Below, in pieces: positions 1-12,119 of a stretch of DNA of 64,000 bases. The stretch is from contig QUOL01000016.1 in assembly GCA_009761415.1 (NCBI GenBank), positions 62,001 through 126,000 on the forward strand, read 5' to 3'. Source of the DNA: Sarcomyxa edulis (lineage: Eukaryota > Basidiomycota > Agaricomycetes > Agaricales > Mycenaceae). The notes below the pieces were generated by a model that did not search any database, had not been told where the DNA came from, and saw nothing but the letters and a program-made list of their open reading frames with translations. Numbering within the stretch: the first letter of the stretch is position 1; every line of letters starts with the position of its first letter. A program made the translations under genes and the position numbers.

Positions 1-399
1 TATGTTGAAGTTGACGAACGCGAACTCTTGGTGGTGGTTGGGGTATCTTCGAGAGTTTGCTGGATGTCTTTTGTGACCGGCCGGTTAGCTTAGGAGTTCG
101 ATAACGCGATACAACGCGGTACGCACACTTTGACTGATACAATTCCAATGTCGCCCTTGACGTCCGGATTGAATAAGAACGATGAAAGCGCTATAGCTCC
201 GAGCAAAGCCATAACGAAGGACGAGAGAAAAGCAGAAAGATTGTTGATCCTGGCGAAGATACTATGCATTTTGAATGGAAGTGGCCTGTCCAGCTATCGT
301 CAGAGATTCGTCGACTTTTTATCAAGTGAGTGAGGAAGCTGAGAGGTAAAGAGGAGGACGTTTAGGTCGACGTGTTCGTCCGAGTCCGAGTCGCGTCAA
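1..399. other. Gene-free left edge
   Basis: Only short frames without recognisable domains are present. A CGAGTCCGAGTCG-type tandem lies at about 379-393, just before the target duplication of the transposon. I see no gene here. Confidence 0.5.
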
Positions 400-429
400 T
401 ATGGAAAGCCGGACTGTCAAGCCTCCGAA
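400..429 (+). repeat. Left terminal inverted repeat
   Basis: This arm begins TATGGAAAGCCGGACTGTCA and matches 1852-1881 perfectly in inverted orientation. It is flanked on the left by CGTCAA. Confidence 0.88.
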
Positions 430-1851
430 AAGTTGCCAGGAATAGAAATTGAGCAGGACCCCGAGTGTCGCATCCTCCGTAACCGCTGTGCGACGCGTTA
501 AGTGCGCGTATACTGTCTGCTCAGTGTCTTTTCGAGGGGTTTCTGGTATGGATAGCATCAGTACACACTTATTACTCATGATGAAGCCTTTGTATTGCTT
601 CAAAACAGACTGGCAAATGGGAATCATACAAATTCAAGGTGATCTACAGAACTATATGAAGTCGTGACCGAACTAGAGAGCCAGAGAAGGGACTCTGCGT
701 CCCTGGGGATACTATATTGACAAGCTGGGAAATATCCCATGGTAGAATTTGATAAGAGAGGGAAATCACATACTCCAGTCCTTAAAGGTCCAACTTCAAA
801 GGTGTTGCTGTGAGCTTCAGCTTTCTGTTCGGGTTGGTTGGTTGCAATGTCGACATCACTGAAGGCAAGACAGCGATGAGTCATGGGGAGAATGTGATTG
901 ATGTTTGACCCAGCGGGATATCGCTAGTCTGTGAATCCACGGGACCGAAGGAATATATACTATAAGACTCACTCGCAGCCAGGAGCGTAAACGTAGATTT
1001 CAGAACATCGATCCCGGCTGAGAGTCTCCCGGTATGGTATAAAAGACTGCACGGAGCCTAAGCGAAGCATTAAACAGTAGTGTATTTAAGGTAAAGAGAG
1101 TGGCACACCAACGGATATGACAGTATTGAGAATTTATGAAGTCTCGGAAGAGAGGGCGAGGAATACTGATTCCACATGTATTCAGTTCCACGAGGACCAC
1201 GATTATAGTCACTAGACATGAGCAGGCACAAAAATCTAGCCACAAAAGGACAGCCAATTGACAGAAGCTCACCCTGTCCAAAGACCCAATCGAGGGGATT
1301 AAATGGCAGGCCGCACTCTGCAGTTGATTGCAGCTTGGTACGAGGTCGCCGCAGAAGTGCGGCTAGCGCTCGCACTACTATTGTACGCAAATTGCTCGTG
1401 GATTGTTATCATGATAGAGGACTTACCTCATCCTATTTGCGGAGCGAAAGAGGCGGTGATCATGCGGACGCAACCTACGAAAGATACAGACCTCGGAACA
1501 GCTGTAGGTCATTGATAATCACATGTATATCCTCGTAACGTTGAAGACTCACAATGGGAGCACAGATAAACACCGCAACACTGGCCACAGAAAATCCTAA
1601 GGATTTCTGGCATTGGATGTTGGGCGGCAGCGAGAACAAGTATGAGCATGTCATCTAGGACCTTCATCACTATCCAATATCCAGTATTCAAGAACTAATA
1701 GGGGTCCAGGAACTTCTAGATGGACAGACGACGAAAGGTATCAAGCAGGATGCATCGTCATGATATTCGCCGCGCTCGCTCAAGGCGTCGGGGTCCTGTG
1801 CACAAAGAACAGTAATTAGCGCGGAGCCTCAATTTCCATTTTCGGGAATCA

Positions 1852-1881
1852 TTCGGAGGCTTGACAGTCCGGCTTTCCATA
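1852..1881 (-). repeat. Right terminal inverted repeat
   Basis: This is the inverted copy of 400-429, ending GGCTTTCCATA and followed directly by CGTCAA at 1882-1887. Confidence 0.88.
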
Positions 1882-1887
1882 CGTCAA

Positions 1888-2542
1888 GCTGTCCTGGGTG
1901 GGCCGCTCGGAAACTAACAGACACAAATTTACCACTCAAATTCACAAGTTCATCTCGACTCGAGAAATACATCTCAATGCATTTCTTAGAGCCATCATGC
2001 GATTGGTACTCATCTATTCACAATTGTAATACCCAAGAATGACATGCACACAAAAATAGCCAAGGACTCTACAATACATATGATAGTAGTATGCTGCAAA
2101 TCCGGCCGGTAATGTATAAAAAAGAACTGTAGATGGCAAATGATATCAATCATGACTATACACAATATATTGCAGTAAAGTAAGGTGGAAAGAATGCAAG
2201 ATAATGACCATCAAAACGTCATGGACACGGAAGGACATTCAAATATATAATGCACGGAGTCCAAAGCACGAGACATAAAGAAGATGACGGTGAAGAGCAG
2301 GAGATGGAAGACGATGAGGTGAGGGTGGGGTATTAAGCTGCAACAGTAGCATAGTGATGCGGACACTGAAGAGAAAAATGAACGGAACGACGGAAAGAAT
2401 TGCTAGCCTTGAAGCTGAGTGGCTTTGACGGCTGGACGCTGCGTCGTGACACTGACATAACGGGCAATGACACCGATCGATGAGGAGGAAGGCGAGAAAG
2501 GAAATGAAATATGTCAGGGTATTATGGAAGGTCGCGCATGCC
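1888..2542. other. Intergenic, 3' flank of REG1-like gene
   Basis: AT-rich sequence with no supportable coding region. It probably includes the 3' untranslated region of the minus-strand REG1-like gene. Confidence 0.4.
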
Positions 2543-5500
2543 TCAGGTCGTTGGACCATGATGCCAGAAGCCTAGATAAGCTCCTGCAGATGAAACTATA
2601 TCAACCGCTCTGCCCACGATAGTTCCATCCGCATGCTGATGGTGGTGGTGGTGTTGCTGCTGGCTCCTGTCCTTCTGGGGCACAGCCGTACCAGAGGGAC
2701 TGCGGCTCAAAGTAGCCTTTGTTTCGGAAGAAGTGGCATGACCGTTGGAAGAGCCTGCCCCAGGAGCTAGAGGAGGAGATAGAGGATACGAGGTAGTGGT
2801 ACTTGGGGAGACAGGCTGTGGTGGCGGTAATGTCATGGAAGGCCTCAGTTTCAGTTTCGTCACGGGCGAGTTGGCAGGTGTAGGTTGGCGAGATCGCTGA
2901 TCTTCCTCCTCTTCCCGTTCTTCAGGGATGGGAGGTATGGTAACAGGTGGTGTAGGAGGTCCGTCTGGTAGGAAAGACTGAGCCTGGACTAAGTTTGGGA
3001 TGATGGTCGAAACTGAGGATGAGGACGAAGAAGAGGTGGAAGTCTTACTCCTGGTAATAGCACTGGCAGTAGATGTTTCGTGACCATCCGGACTTAGGCT
3101 GCCAGTCAATCTTCCCCTGCTCCGTTCTTTTTCGGCCTTGCCGTTGGAAAGGACACCGTAGACACCAGGAAGGCCCACACCAGAACCGTTGAGTGGGGAG
3201 GAGCCGTCGGGGGATAGGCTTCCAAGGGATGAACTATGACTTGAGCGTTCGCGATCAGAAAACGAAGACGACGTCCGCGTGGACGAACGGCCCCTTGATT
3301 GAGATTGGGATTGAGAGTCAGGCGGTAATGACCCTCGGCCACGTGAAGGCGGGGAAAGCAAAGTCGAAGGAGGCGACGTGGTGCGATCAAATGAGTTGGT
3401 GCGTGCAGCAGGGACGGGGACCGCAGCAGATGCGGACACGGACGCGGACGCAGGAGAGGTCACTGGAGACGCCATCGCCGGCGACGGTGTCCTCGACCTC
3501 GACCTCGAACGCGACCTTGATCGAGATTCTGAACCTTCCTCTCGATCTCTTCCTTCACGGCCACCAAACCTGTTACTAGCTTTCACATCCCTTGAATCAC
3601 TACTCCGTCTACTCGCCACTGCTCCACCCGTGACATCAGGACTCCCTGGAGAATCCCCATCCGGAGACCCTCTCTTCCTCCCTGACTTTGTCCTCCTCCT
3701 CGCAAAATCCTCTCCCAAGTCCGGACCTCCAAAATAATCATACGCATCTTCCTCAGCCCCATCCTCTCTCTCTACCACAGGAGGCGACCTCACCACACTT
3801 GGTACTGGTAATGGTATACTCGCTTGACGCGGGGGTGTCGACCTAGCAAAAAGAGTCGGTCCGCGAGGAGAAGGAGGAGTCACCCCAACACTAGGCACGT
3901 CACCACCAACCGCCGTAACACCTCCAGTGCCCACACTAAAGTAAGCTTCCTGGTGATGAAACACCGCCTCGTCATCGCGGTCATGACGCTCCTCCTCCTT
4001 CTGCACACTATAATTACTATTCATCGGTGGCACATATACCAACTCCACAGGCGTTTCCGCCCCTTCGTGTTGTCGATGATGTCCCCATCGACCCCCTTTG
4101 GAGGAATGAAATCCTACATTGCCAACCGACCCGGAATGCCCGTGTGAAGCGCCAGTATACCATCTCCCTGTACCATGTCCAAACCCAGTCAGGGCTGGCC
4201 CACCACCTTCACTATCACTGTAACCCTCATCCCCGAAACCCTCCTTCCACCCACCATGTTCTTCCCAGACGTTACCTACACCGGTCGTCTTCAGTATTGT
4301 AGGGGCGATAGGCGCAATAGTGACATGCTCCTTCTCTCCCTCACACGGCCCGCCTTGTCCACCCATCATCCCTCCATTCTTGATAAGCGGAGGTCGGAAT
4401 GAGCTATTTCTCCGTTTCCGGTTATGTCTGGTTCTGTCTGACGAAGTAGAGGATACGGTGGATGCTGAGGACGACGAGGAATTGGATACTTTGGATTTGG
4501 ACCGTTTCTGGGTTGTGGAAGACGAAGATGAAGAGGATCGCATTTCGATTCTGTCCTCATTTTCTTCGTCTTCTTCGTCCTCCTCTTCGTCATCGTCTAC
4601 ATCTTCGTCGTAGCCATCTGTGTCGGTATCACTTTCAATGGCACTTCCATCTGCATGGGCGTATAGGGTGTCTCGGTCTTCCTCTTCATCAGACCTGATA
4701 CATATGTTAGGATGAGCACATGTTGAATGGATACGAAATGGACTAACCCATCATCAACCCATCTCTGACCTTTCGAATTTCCGTTCCAACCAGTGCCTTC
4801 ACCATTCACATCACCCGTATTGCCACCATTACTTTTCTTAGGCTTCTCGATAGCGATATACTGCTCGACGAACGTGTTGAAACTGATATGTCTCTTCTTC
4901 GTGTTGGCACTCCCCAGACTCGTCGCACTCCCCGGCGTCGGCGACTCATGACGATAATCTAGAACCGGACCTACGCGAGGAGCATTAGACGACATGATAT
5001 TTTTGCTACTATAATGTGGTCTGTAATCAGCCGCACCAGAGTCAATGTCGCCCGCCGAGCGGGTGCCGTTGGTGGAAGGTTGATCCGACCCCCTGAAATA
5101 ATCGTTCAGGCTTGTGTTGTTGTAGACGTGATGTGGATGTGAGTGTGGGTGTGAGCGGTGTTCTACTTCACTGGCATGCGCGTAGGAGGAGGAGGACGCG
5201 ATGAGGCTTCCGTTGGCTTCGTTGGGGACTACTCTGGGCGGTGAGGTCTTACGTAGAGCGCGGTATCGGTCGGGCCATCGTGTTATGTGCGTATCACTCT
5301 TTGTGTGCATGAGCTGGGGTCGCGCGCCTCCTGGTGTTGGTTCCTCGCCTTCGCCTTCGCCTTCCTCTGCGATAGGGTCAAGTCCTTCGGAGTCACTCGA
5401 GCTGTCGTCGCTCCCTTGAGGACTATATAACGGACTGGGCAGATCACTGGTGAGTAATTCGCTGATGCTCCTATGCTTGAGTATGGGTTTCCGTCTGTTT

Positions 5501-6027
5501 GGATCTGGGAGACTTAGGTCTAAACGGTCATGGGCCGAGTTAGGTGAATCTTTGTCGACAGAGGTAGAGACAGGTGGAGGTTTGGGAGGCGGTGACCATT
5601 CGACAGCGGTGTGGAGAGGCCCATAGAGCCATGTAACATCAGAATCTTTCAACCTAGAGAAAAAGATTAGATAGTGTAGAAATGAAAGGGTATTTCCAGA
5701 GGTTCTCTTTTAAGAGTTACGTAGAATATGAAGCGAAATGAAGAAGAAACGAAGAGGAACTCACCAGTTGAGCGTCTCTGGGGAGACGGTCTTGAGTTTG
5801 TTTCTCTGTTTCCACCAGGTCCTCCAACTTGCGTTCTCTAATCTGACGCCGTTTGCGATCTCGTTCTTCTGTTTTGTCATGTTCCGCCATGACTTCCAGA
5901 CATCTTCTTCCTGCCAGTCATGAGAGAGATAGTCGACCTGTCCCCTGGGGAGCGTGGATACTGAGGAATCGTCTGGTATTGCGTTTGCACCTACAGAGAC
6001 GAGAAGGACAGGAAGATAGTTGGCCAT
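2543..6027 (-). CDS. REG1: REG1/Hex2-like protein phosphatase 1 regulatory subunit
   Basis: Three exons join in frame: 6027-5765, 5653-4748 and 4694-2543 (introns 111 and 53 bp, GT-AG), giving 1,106 residues. Residues about 30-105 form the fungal DUF1752/areA GATA-like N-terminal domain (LSHDWQEEDVWKSWRNMTKQ, then NASWRTWWKQRNKL, LNWLKDSDVTWLYG), whose last part is created by the first splice. Near residue 320 is KKRHISFNTFVEQYIAI, the RVxF-like docking motif by which yeast Reg1 binds PP1 Glc7. An acidic run follows the second splice, then a long low-complexity Ser/Pro/Arg-rich tail with HHHHH near the C-terminus. In yeast, Reg1-Glc7 dephosphorylates Snf1 and maintains glucose repression; the same role here is inferred from the family. 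The start is the first ATG before MANYLPVLLVSV. Confidence 0.87.
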
Positions 6028-9000
6028 ACGTTGATGGTATGAGGAGAAGGTGTTCCAGGGGTGAACCTGCCGGGTAGATCGACAACGAAATCCGGAGCAA
6101 AAGGGTAACGAACAAGCAGGGGTCCTTCCTGGGCCTAAAAGGGCCTAAACAAGACGAAAAGTGATGGCTACAATCGGAGATGGGGAATATAATGATAGGC
6201 GCTGATATTTCGACAGCCACAGGTAGTAGAAAGGAATGAGAATAATTGAGGAGAATAATGAGAATAAATGGGTAAATATTGCCTAAATTTTAGACCCACT
6301 TTGGTCTTTTCGAATTCCTATTCGTTCCGAGGTGCCGATATCCGGGCAACAGCCACTCAAGAGTATCCACTGGCAAACTCAAGTATAGTACTCAAGTAGG
6401 TGGAACTCAAGTAGGGGGAACTCAAGTACTCAAGCTCAAGCTCAAGGTCACCAGATCTTCGCAGTGTATTCCTGCTAGCAGTACTGGGCGCCACGACGAC
6501 TTACGACAACTCGATGGCCCGACGATTTGCCTTTTTCGTCGTTTCTTTCCCCGTTCTTTCGTCCCAGTGCACAGTCACCGGTCGGGTACAGCCTGGCAGT
6601 ACTACCACCGCGCTCTCCTCAGCTCTTGGGCTGCGTATCTAGCATGTTCCGAGACCATCGCTTGCTCCGGCCGTTCCATATTAGCCCAGTCGTTGACGGC
6701 AACGCCCATGTTTGAGTGACATCCGTGTGTAAAATTCACTATACCTCTAGTCGCGGGGTACGCACCCCACATTTGCGGGTACACACTCGAGATACTTTTA
6801 GTGCAATCAAGGCATATTAGGGCACTAAGGATCGTGCGATGTTCGTGGTCCGGCATCTATCTCCATTCGACCTGATATCTGTCTCGTGAACCCCTTCGCG
6901 CCACCTCCTCTCCGACCGCCATCTTGTTTTGTTTCTGCTGTCTTATCATTCGATGGTACTGGACGTTGATCTGTTCCCCACACACTCGGGATCACGTCCT
7001 TCCGTTGATCCTTCGCAGCAGGACCCATCATTCCGAACCACATGACCCACCGAGTCCAACTGTATTCGAGTTTTTTCAATACATTTCCCCGCCCCGCCCC
7101 CCTTTGTATTCTCACCTGATGGTTTCCCCGTCGATCATGCATGTCCACCACCAGGCAGTTGCTGGTACTTGGGCATTCGAGCATCTCAATATCGGATCCA
7201 CGTACCAGTTCCATTTTATGGTCATCTGATCCTACATTATATCGTGCAACCCGCCTCATGCTTTCCATGAGCTCATTCTCGCCCTCAAATCGCTTCGCGT
7301 TTACAGCATGTATGGTACGTGTTATAACTTGTCAATACTCGTATAGGTCTGATGATCTCTATAGTTGATCCAGATGAACTTTCTATCATGTTCGTGCCAA
7401 TCTAAATGAATACCCCAAAAGTATGGGTACAAAGAGCTGACTTCCGAGCTAATCGTTCACGTCTTGGAAGCATCTCTCTATTCATTTCTGAAGGCGAGGA
7501 ACTTTCTTTTATACTTATAGTAAGTATCGGTCTGTTACTCACCGGTCTTCGGTGACTTATTTAACCTGAACCATCTTCCCGACCGAGCACACCGAGGGAG
7601 ACCAAGGGACCAAGACTCTTGGGCTTGCGGCAGACTTGCTCTGATGGCTGATGGCCGATGAGCATCCCTTTATCTCGGACTCAAGCAATCAATTCTACAT
7701 TGTGTATCCGGCGTTACTTAGCTACTATCGAACCACCACGAAGGATCAAATCTATGTTGGCTCATTTTTCTACCAACGTGCGTTTTACATCGTATCTGAT
7801 ACGATACATTCGAACAAAGCAACCGATATCTTCTTATTTTCGCGCTATAGATGATCTCCGCGGGGCCACTTCTGCAGAGTCTCGTCTGCGATCCCCCATC
7901 GACGCGCTTGTAGTGCCACAAAAGCATTGCCAAGCTAGACCGCACCCAGCTCTCAAAGGATTTCATCCATTCATCGATTGCTACATAGCTTGATAGATCC
8001 GATCCTATTCAACGGACCTCATGATATCGACCAAATTTTGCTGAACTATCCGGATCCAATGTCGTCACAGCCTCTTCTGCCCTTCTCTTTACATTCCAGC
8101 TGGGAACGTGTCCTGATAAACTTTGCGCAGTCAACACAGTACCTGGACAAAGTTTCCATACATATGATCCCGATTTAGTGTCTTGTCTTTCCTTAGGCTC
8201 GTAGGCGTAGGTTCATAAACCGCCGGCCTAGGTCAAACGCAGCCGCAGCCAGACTGGTCGGTATTCCTATCGTGGATGTAGGATCCATGGATTCCACGTA
8301 CGTGGAGTTCAACTATCTTGTCGCCTTCTACGCTTCTCAAGTCAACCTCTTTGGTCTATCTCGCCTCATCATGTATAAGCTTCGAGGACGGTCAGGAATA
8401 CCAACCAACGGTTTCTCCATACCAGTTCAGTGGCTCAGGGATCAGCAGCCATTTCGTTACTCGTGCACCCGAATCGGCGTATAAACCTGTCCTCCGACTT
8501 GCCTTCTCTGTTTCTGAGATCGAGAATATGTCGACTATAGAGCCGATTTCGGTCATTCTCCGCAGTACCCACTGTGGCTTCTCGAGTATCCTTCCGCTGA
8601 TCCATCTCTCGAGCTTTAAAATCCCTGACGAAAATTCGTCGTCGAAATACGACATGGTGCTGTTCCTCGGACGCGTCTCGAGAACATTTACCTCGAATTG
8701 TGGATGATGATCCGACTCGATCTTTTGTCTGTCGTCGAGATTGATCGGAGCTGTAATCAGCGCAACATAGGCCTTCCACCATTTTATGCTCCACATCTCG
8801 ACGGCCTGAAGTACATTGATATCTTGACTCAAGGCATGATCCATCAGTGCGACTTTGATAGGTATGCACGGCTTGGAGATGACTCTTCATTTCGAGCTGC
8901 ACGATCTGTGTCTATCTATGTTCTTCGAGCACTATCCAATTGTTCCCTTGGAATATCTATAGGTTCCCAACTCGAAAGAATGCTATTGAATTCTGGAACT

Positions 9001-9370
9001 TGAAAACCACGATCAGCTAGATTTTTTGTGTCATGCATAACCCCAAGCAAACCATGGGACAATGACCTGATAATTCCTGACGAGGCTTGCTGTCGACAAT
9101 CTGCTCCTCTTTGCTCCTCGTTGTCTCATTCCTTCCAGTTCCTCTTGAAACATGTCGAACCAATACTACGCTCATCTCGAAGCTATTGTGACGCTCTATG
9201 ATTAGATTTAATGTTCACCGATGAACTACGCTATTAACGTGTCGCCTTCCAGGCCTTCCTGTCTCTTCTGAACCCTCAAAGACCTATCACCCCAATCCCA
9301 TTTCCTTACTCCTCACAAGGTGATCGTCATTCTAACAAACCCTTCATCGTTTACTCTGTCTTTTTACAAC
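6028..9370. other. Long gene-poor intergenic region
   Basis: About 3.3 kb between divergent genes. It contains a CTCAAG repeat cluster at 6356-6446 and the REG1-like promoter. Short open frames at about 8270-9000 do not assemble into a recognisable protein. A decayed gene is possible, but I cannot support one. Confidence 0.4.
6356..6446. repeat. CTCAAG hexamer cluster
   Basis: CTCAAG occurs eight times in 91 bp (starting 6356, 6378, 6391, 6406, 6421, 6429, 6435, 6441), the last two directly abutting the preceding copies. The cluster lies about 330 bp upstream of the REG1-like start codon. It could be a binding-site array or a decayed simple repeat. Confidence 0.7.
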
Positions 9371-10373
9371 ATGTCGAAACTTGACAATGCTCGTGAATCT
9401 GGATCGCTTGCCGCATCATCTCCCTTCAACAATAATGAAGCTGACTTCGTCATTCGTACATCTGATAACATCGAGTTCGGTGTCTTCAAAGTCATTCTCC
9501 GACTCTCTTCCCGATTCTTCACCGATATGTTCAAGACCGCTCAGCCAGACGACGCTGACTATTCCAAACACTTCCCAGGAGTACCCACCGTTGAAGTTAC
9601 GGAGGACAGCCTGACCATCGATCGACTGCTCAGGTTCTGTTATCCCTGCGCAGATCCTCATCTCGCAACGTTTGGTGACGTCAATTCGATTATAGAGGTC
9701 GCCCAGAAGTACGATATGCCGCAGGTCCTCGGGCAGGTTGCAACCCAGCTCCTGTCGACACGGTTCTTAAAGAAGGAACCAGTGAGGGTATTCGCCATCG
9801 CTGCTCGATATAGATTGGAGAAGCTAGCGAGGATCAGCGCTAAACATACACTTAAATATCCTCTGCTGGGAAGTTGGGTACCAGAACTGCACTCGGTCCC
9901 AACGGTCGTGTATCACGCACTTTTGGAGTATCACAAGAAGTGCGGAGAAGCAGCGAGCATTGTCAGTGTTTCGCCCTATTTCTTGACAAATTATGATCAG
10001 GCTGGACTGGGATGTAGGAGCAATTGTGGGGATACTATACGCGCCACGTGGGTTGAAGTCGGCGACAGTCAGCCAAGGCGTGCGTCGTCTTGGTGGGTTG
10101 ACAGTATGAAAATTATTGGTCTTCAATTGAAGGACAGGCCAAGCGGTACAACTGTGCTGGACTCGCACCTTTTCGAAGAAAACCTTGCTGCTTCCGCATG
10201 CCCACATTGTATAGGCAAAGGTCTACTCAGAATGGGCGACTTCAAGGAGTGGTTTGCACAGGCAGTCGATCAAGCGACTGGTCAGGTATCTTATATCATT
10301 ATATCGCCTCCATGAATAAATTCTGATGACTCCGTCACTTTACTTACAGGTCGTCCTGGGTATTGAATTTTGA
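9371..10373 (+). CDS. BTB/POZ domain protein, array copy 1
   Basis: The first exon 9371-10285 and a terminal exon 10350-10373 (intron 64 bp) encode about 312 residues. The BTB fold starts near residue 22 with NNEADFVIRTSDNIEFGVFK and continues through a hydrophobic helix with SSRFFTDMF, the usual agaricomycete BTB signature. A helical region follows (KKEPVRVFAIAARYRLEKLA) that is shared with the two downstream genes. The C-terminal third has paired cysteines (SNCGDT, CPHCIGKG). BTB domains mediate dimerisation or Cullin-3 recruitment in other systems; no such role is shown here. The first ATG after a pyrimidine-rich leader was chosen as start. Confidence 0.8.
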
Positions 10374-10887
10374 AGATGGTCTACTATTGCCACGTTGAGG
10401 CTCTATTTGATTGACTGTATGATCACAAATACTACCTTCCGTCTCTTGTTTATATATATGCTAGTTTTCATGAGCACTGTATTTCTTTTACGGAGCATAC
10501 ACGATAGTCTGTATTATGGAAACTGCACAAAATTTGACGCGTCGGGTCACGTGCAGTTTGAGAAACAACATTTGGCTTTTCATGTTCGCGACCACCACCC
10601 GGCTGCTAGTGGCATCGATCAGACTCGTAGCGGTAATGGATCAAGTCTTGCGAAACAGAAACGATATTGCCTCCAGCTTGCTATCGGAAGTCAAGTTTGG
10701 GTCCAGTCGCACTTCGATGAAGTTCTGCAGGTCATCGCATAAATCTTGACCCCTCGTGTCCATCTATGAATAAACTTATCCCCAGTCTCCCAGAAGAGAG
10801 TACTTTGACAACGAGGTGTCTATATATCTCTCCCTCTACCTTCAGAGACATACCACCTGCGACATCGATTCCCTGAATCATCCGATC
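10374..10887. other. Intergenic between BTB copies 1 and 2
   Basis: Open frames here resemble no protein I know. I take the stretch as a 3' flank plus the promoter of BTB copy 2. Confidence 0.4.
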
Positions 10888-11924
10888 ATGTCTACCGTTG
10901 ATGATATTGAAAATAATTCCTTCATCGTTGGTCCATCTCCCTTCGATGATCCAGATGCAGATATTGTCATTCGTACATCCGATAACGTCGAGTTTGCAAC
11001 CTACAAATTGCTTCTCATCCTCGCATCTCCATTCTTCAAAGACACCTTCCGCCTGCCTCAGCCCAAGGACACAGAACATTCCTCGAACTTCCCCGATGCG
11101 CACCTCATCCATGTCGCCGAAGAGAGTAAGACTATCGAGAGAATTCTTAGGTTCTGCTGCCCAAGCCCTACCGAAGATCCGGTTCTCGAGACATTGGAAG
11201 ATGTAGTGACGATGATCGAGGCTACACGGAAGTTCGACATGCAGGAGGTGCAGGGTCGTGTTCTGAAGCAATTGATTTCGCCTCGCTTCGTAGAGCGAGA
11301 GCCCCTCCGCGTTTTCGCCATCGCCTGTCGCTATGACTTACAGGAGGAGGCCAGGGTAGGAGTCAAACATACACTTCGATTTACCCCAGAATCGCTCATA
11401 GAGTCGACTTGGGTCCCAGAGTTAAATTTCATTCCCGCTTCAATATACCATCGAGTATTGGGCTACCATCAAATGTGTGGCAGAGCCGCAGCCGCCATAG
11501 CTAGCCTAGAAGCAGCAGAAAAATGGTTGAAGGACATAAGTGTTGGCGTATCATGCTCCAACACGAAGTCAGGCTGCTATTACGGTCATTCTGGAGGCGC
11601 AAAAGCTCGCAACCCGTGCTACTGGTGGAAGGATTATATGATGGAAGTTGGTGTGATGCTGAAGGCAAGACCATGCAGTGCGACTATACTGGATTCCGAC
11701 TTGTTCCAACAGAAAGTGGGCAGTTCAAACTGCGTAACTTGTCTTAATCGAGCATTGTCGGAAATGGAGAGGTTCAAGAAATTGTTCGCGAGCGCGGTTG
11801 AGAAAGCGATAGATGAGGTAAGTACAAGTAAGTGACGATTTTGAACAATATAGCTACTGACCTTCTCCATTAGATTCCTCAGTGCTGGGAACTCAGCTCT
11901 GGAAGCGAAGTGCCTATGTCATAG
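10888..11924 (+). CDS. BTB/POZ domain protein, array copy 2
   Basis: Exons 10888-11817 and 11874-11924 (intron 56 bp) give 326 residues. The BTB core begins DADIVIRTSDNVEFATYK and continues with LASPFFKDTFRLPQP. The middle helical block EREPLRVFAIACRYDLQEEA aligns with copies 1 and 3. The terminal-exon splice position matches that of copy 1, supporting duplication of a two-exon ancestor. An upstream in-frame ATG at 10816 exists, but the start at 10888 (MSTVDD) best matches copy 1. Confidence 0.8.
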
Positions 11925-12119
11925 TACGGATTGTGCATCGAGTTCTTAATTTTGCTCGATGGTAACTGAGAATCTCATCCAAGCTGTAGTGTGGAGGCTC
12001 TGGAGTACCATTACTAGAAAGGCAGGATAAGTAATATATGGATAGGTCAAAAAAATCAGCAATAGGACTCAGCGCGCGGGACAATATTATCTGTCTATCG
12101 ATAGACCCGTCACAGTACT

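Larger units (their letters stand above)
400..1881. mobile_element. Non-autonomous DNA transposon with 30-bp TIRs and 6-bp TSD
   Basis: Bases 400-429 are the exact reverse complement of 1852-1881 (30 of 30). Inside the perfect arms the complementarity continues imperfectly for about 24 bp (16 of 24 matches, ending in the shared AAATTGAG). Immediately outside, CGTCAA (394-399) is repeated directly as CGTCAA (1882-1887), which is the expected footprint of a cut-and-paste insertion. The 1.48-kb interior has only short frames and no recognisable transposase, so the element is probably mobilised in trans. A 6-bp target duplication is unusual. I cannot assign a superfamily from sequence alone. The boundaries are directly visible and the classification is inference. 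Confidence 0.85.

Noticed and set aside
3106..3737. Overlapping frames on both strands within the REG1-like gene
   Set aside because: Low-complexity Ser/Arg codons create long alternative frames. The assigned frame continues the conserved exons.
8270..9003. Possible F-box or LRR-type gene in overlapping short frames
   Set aside because: None of the frames on either strand joins through splice sites into a recognisable domain. The longest frames overlap on opposite strands and show no family motif.
10395..10742. 115-codon frame between BTB copies
   Set aside because: No similarity to BTB or any family I know, and two overlapping frames compete.
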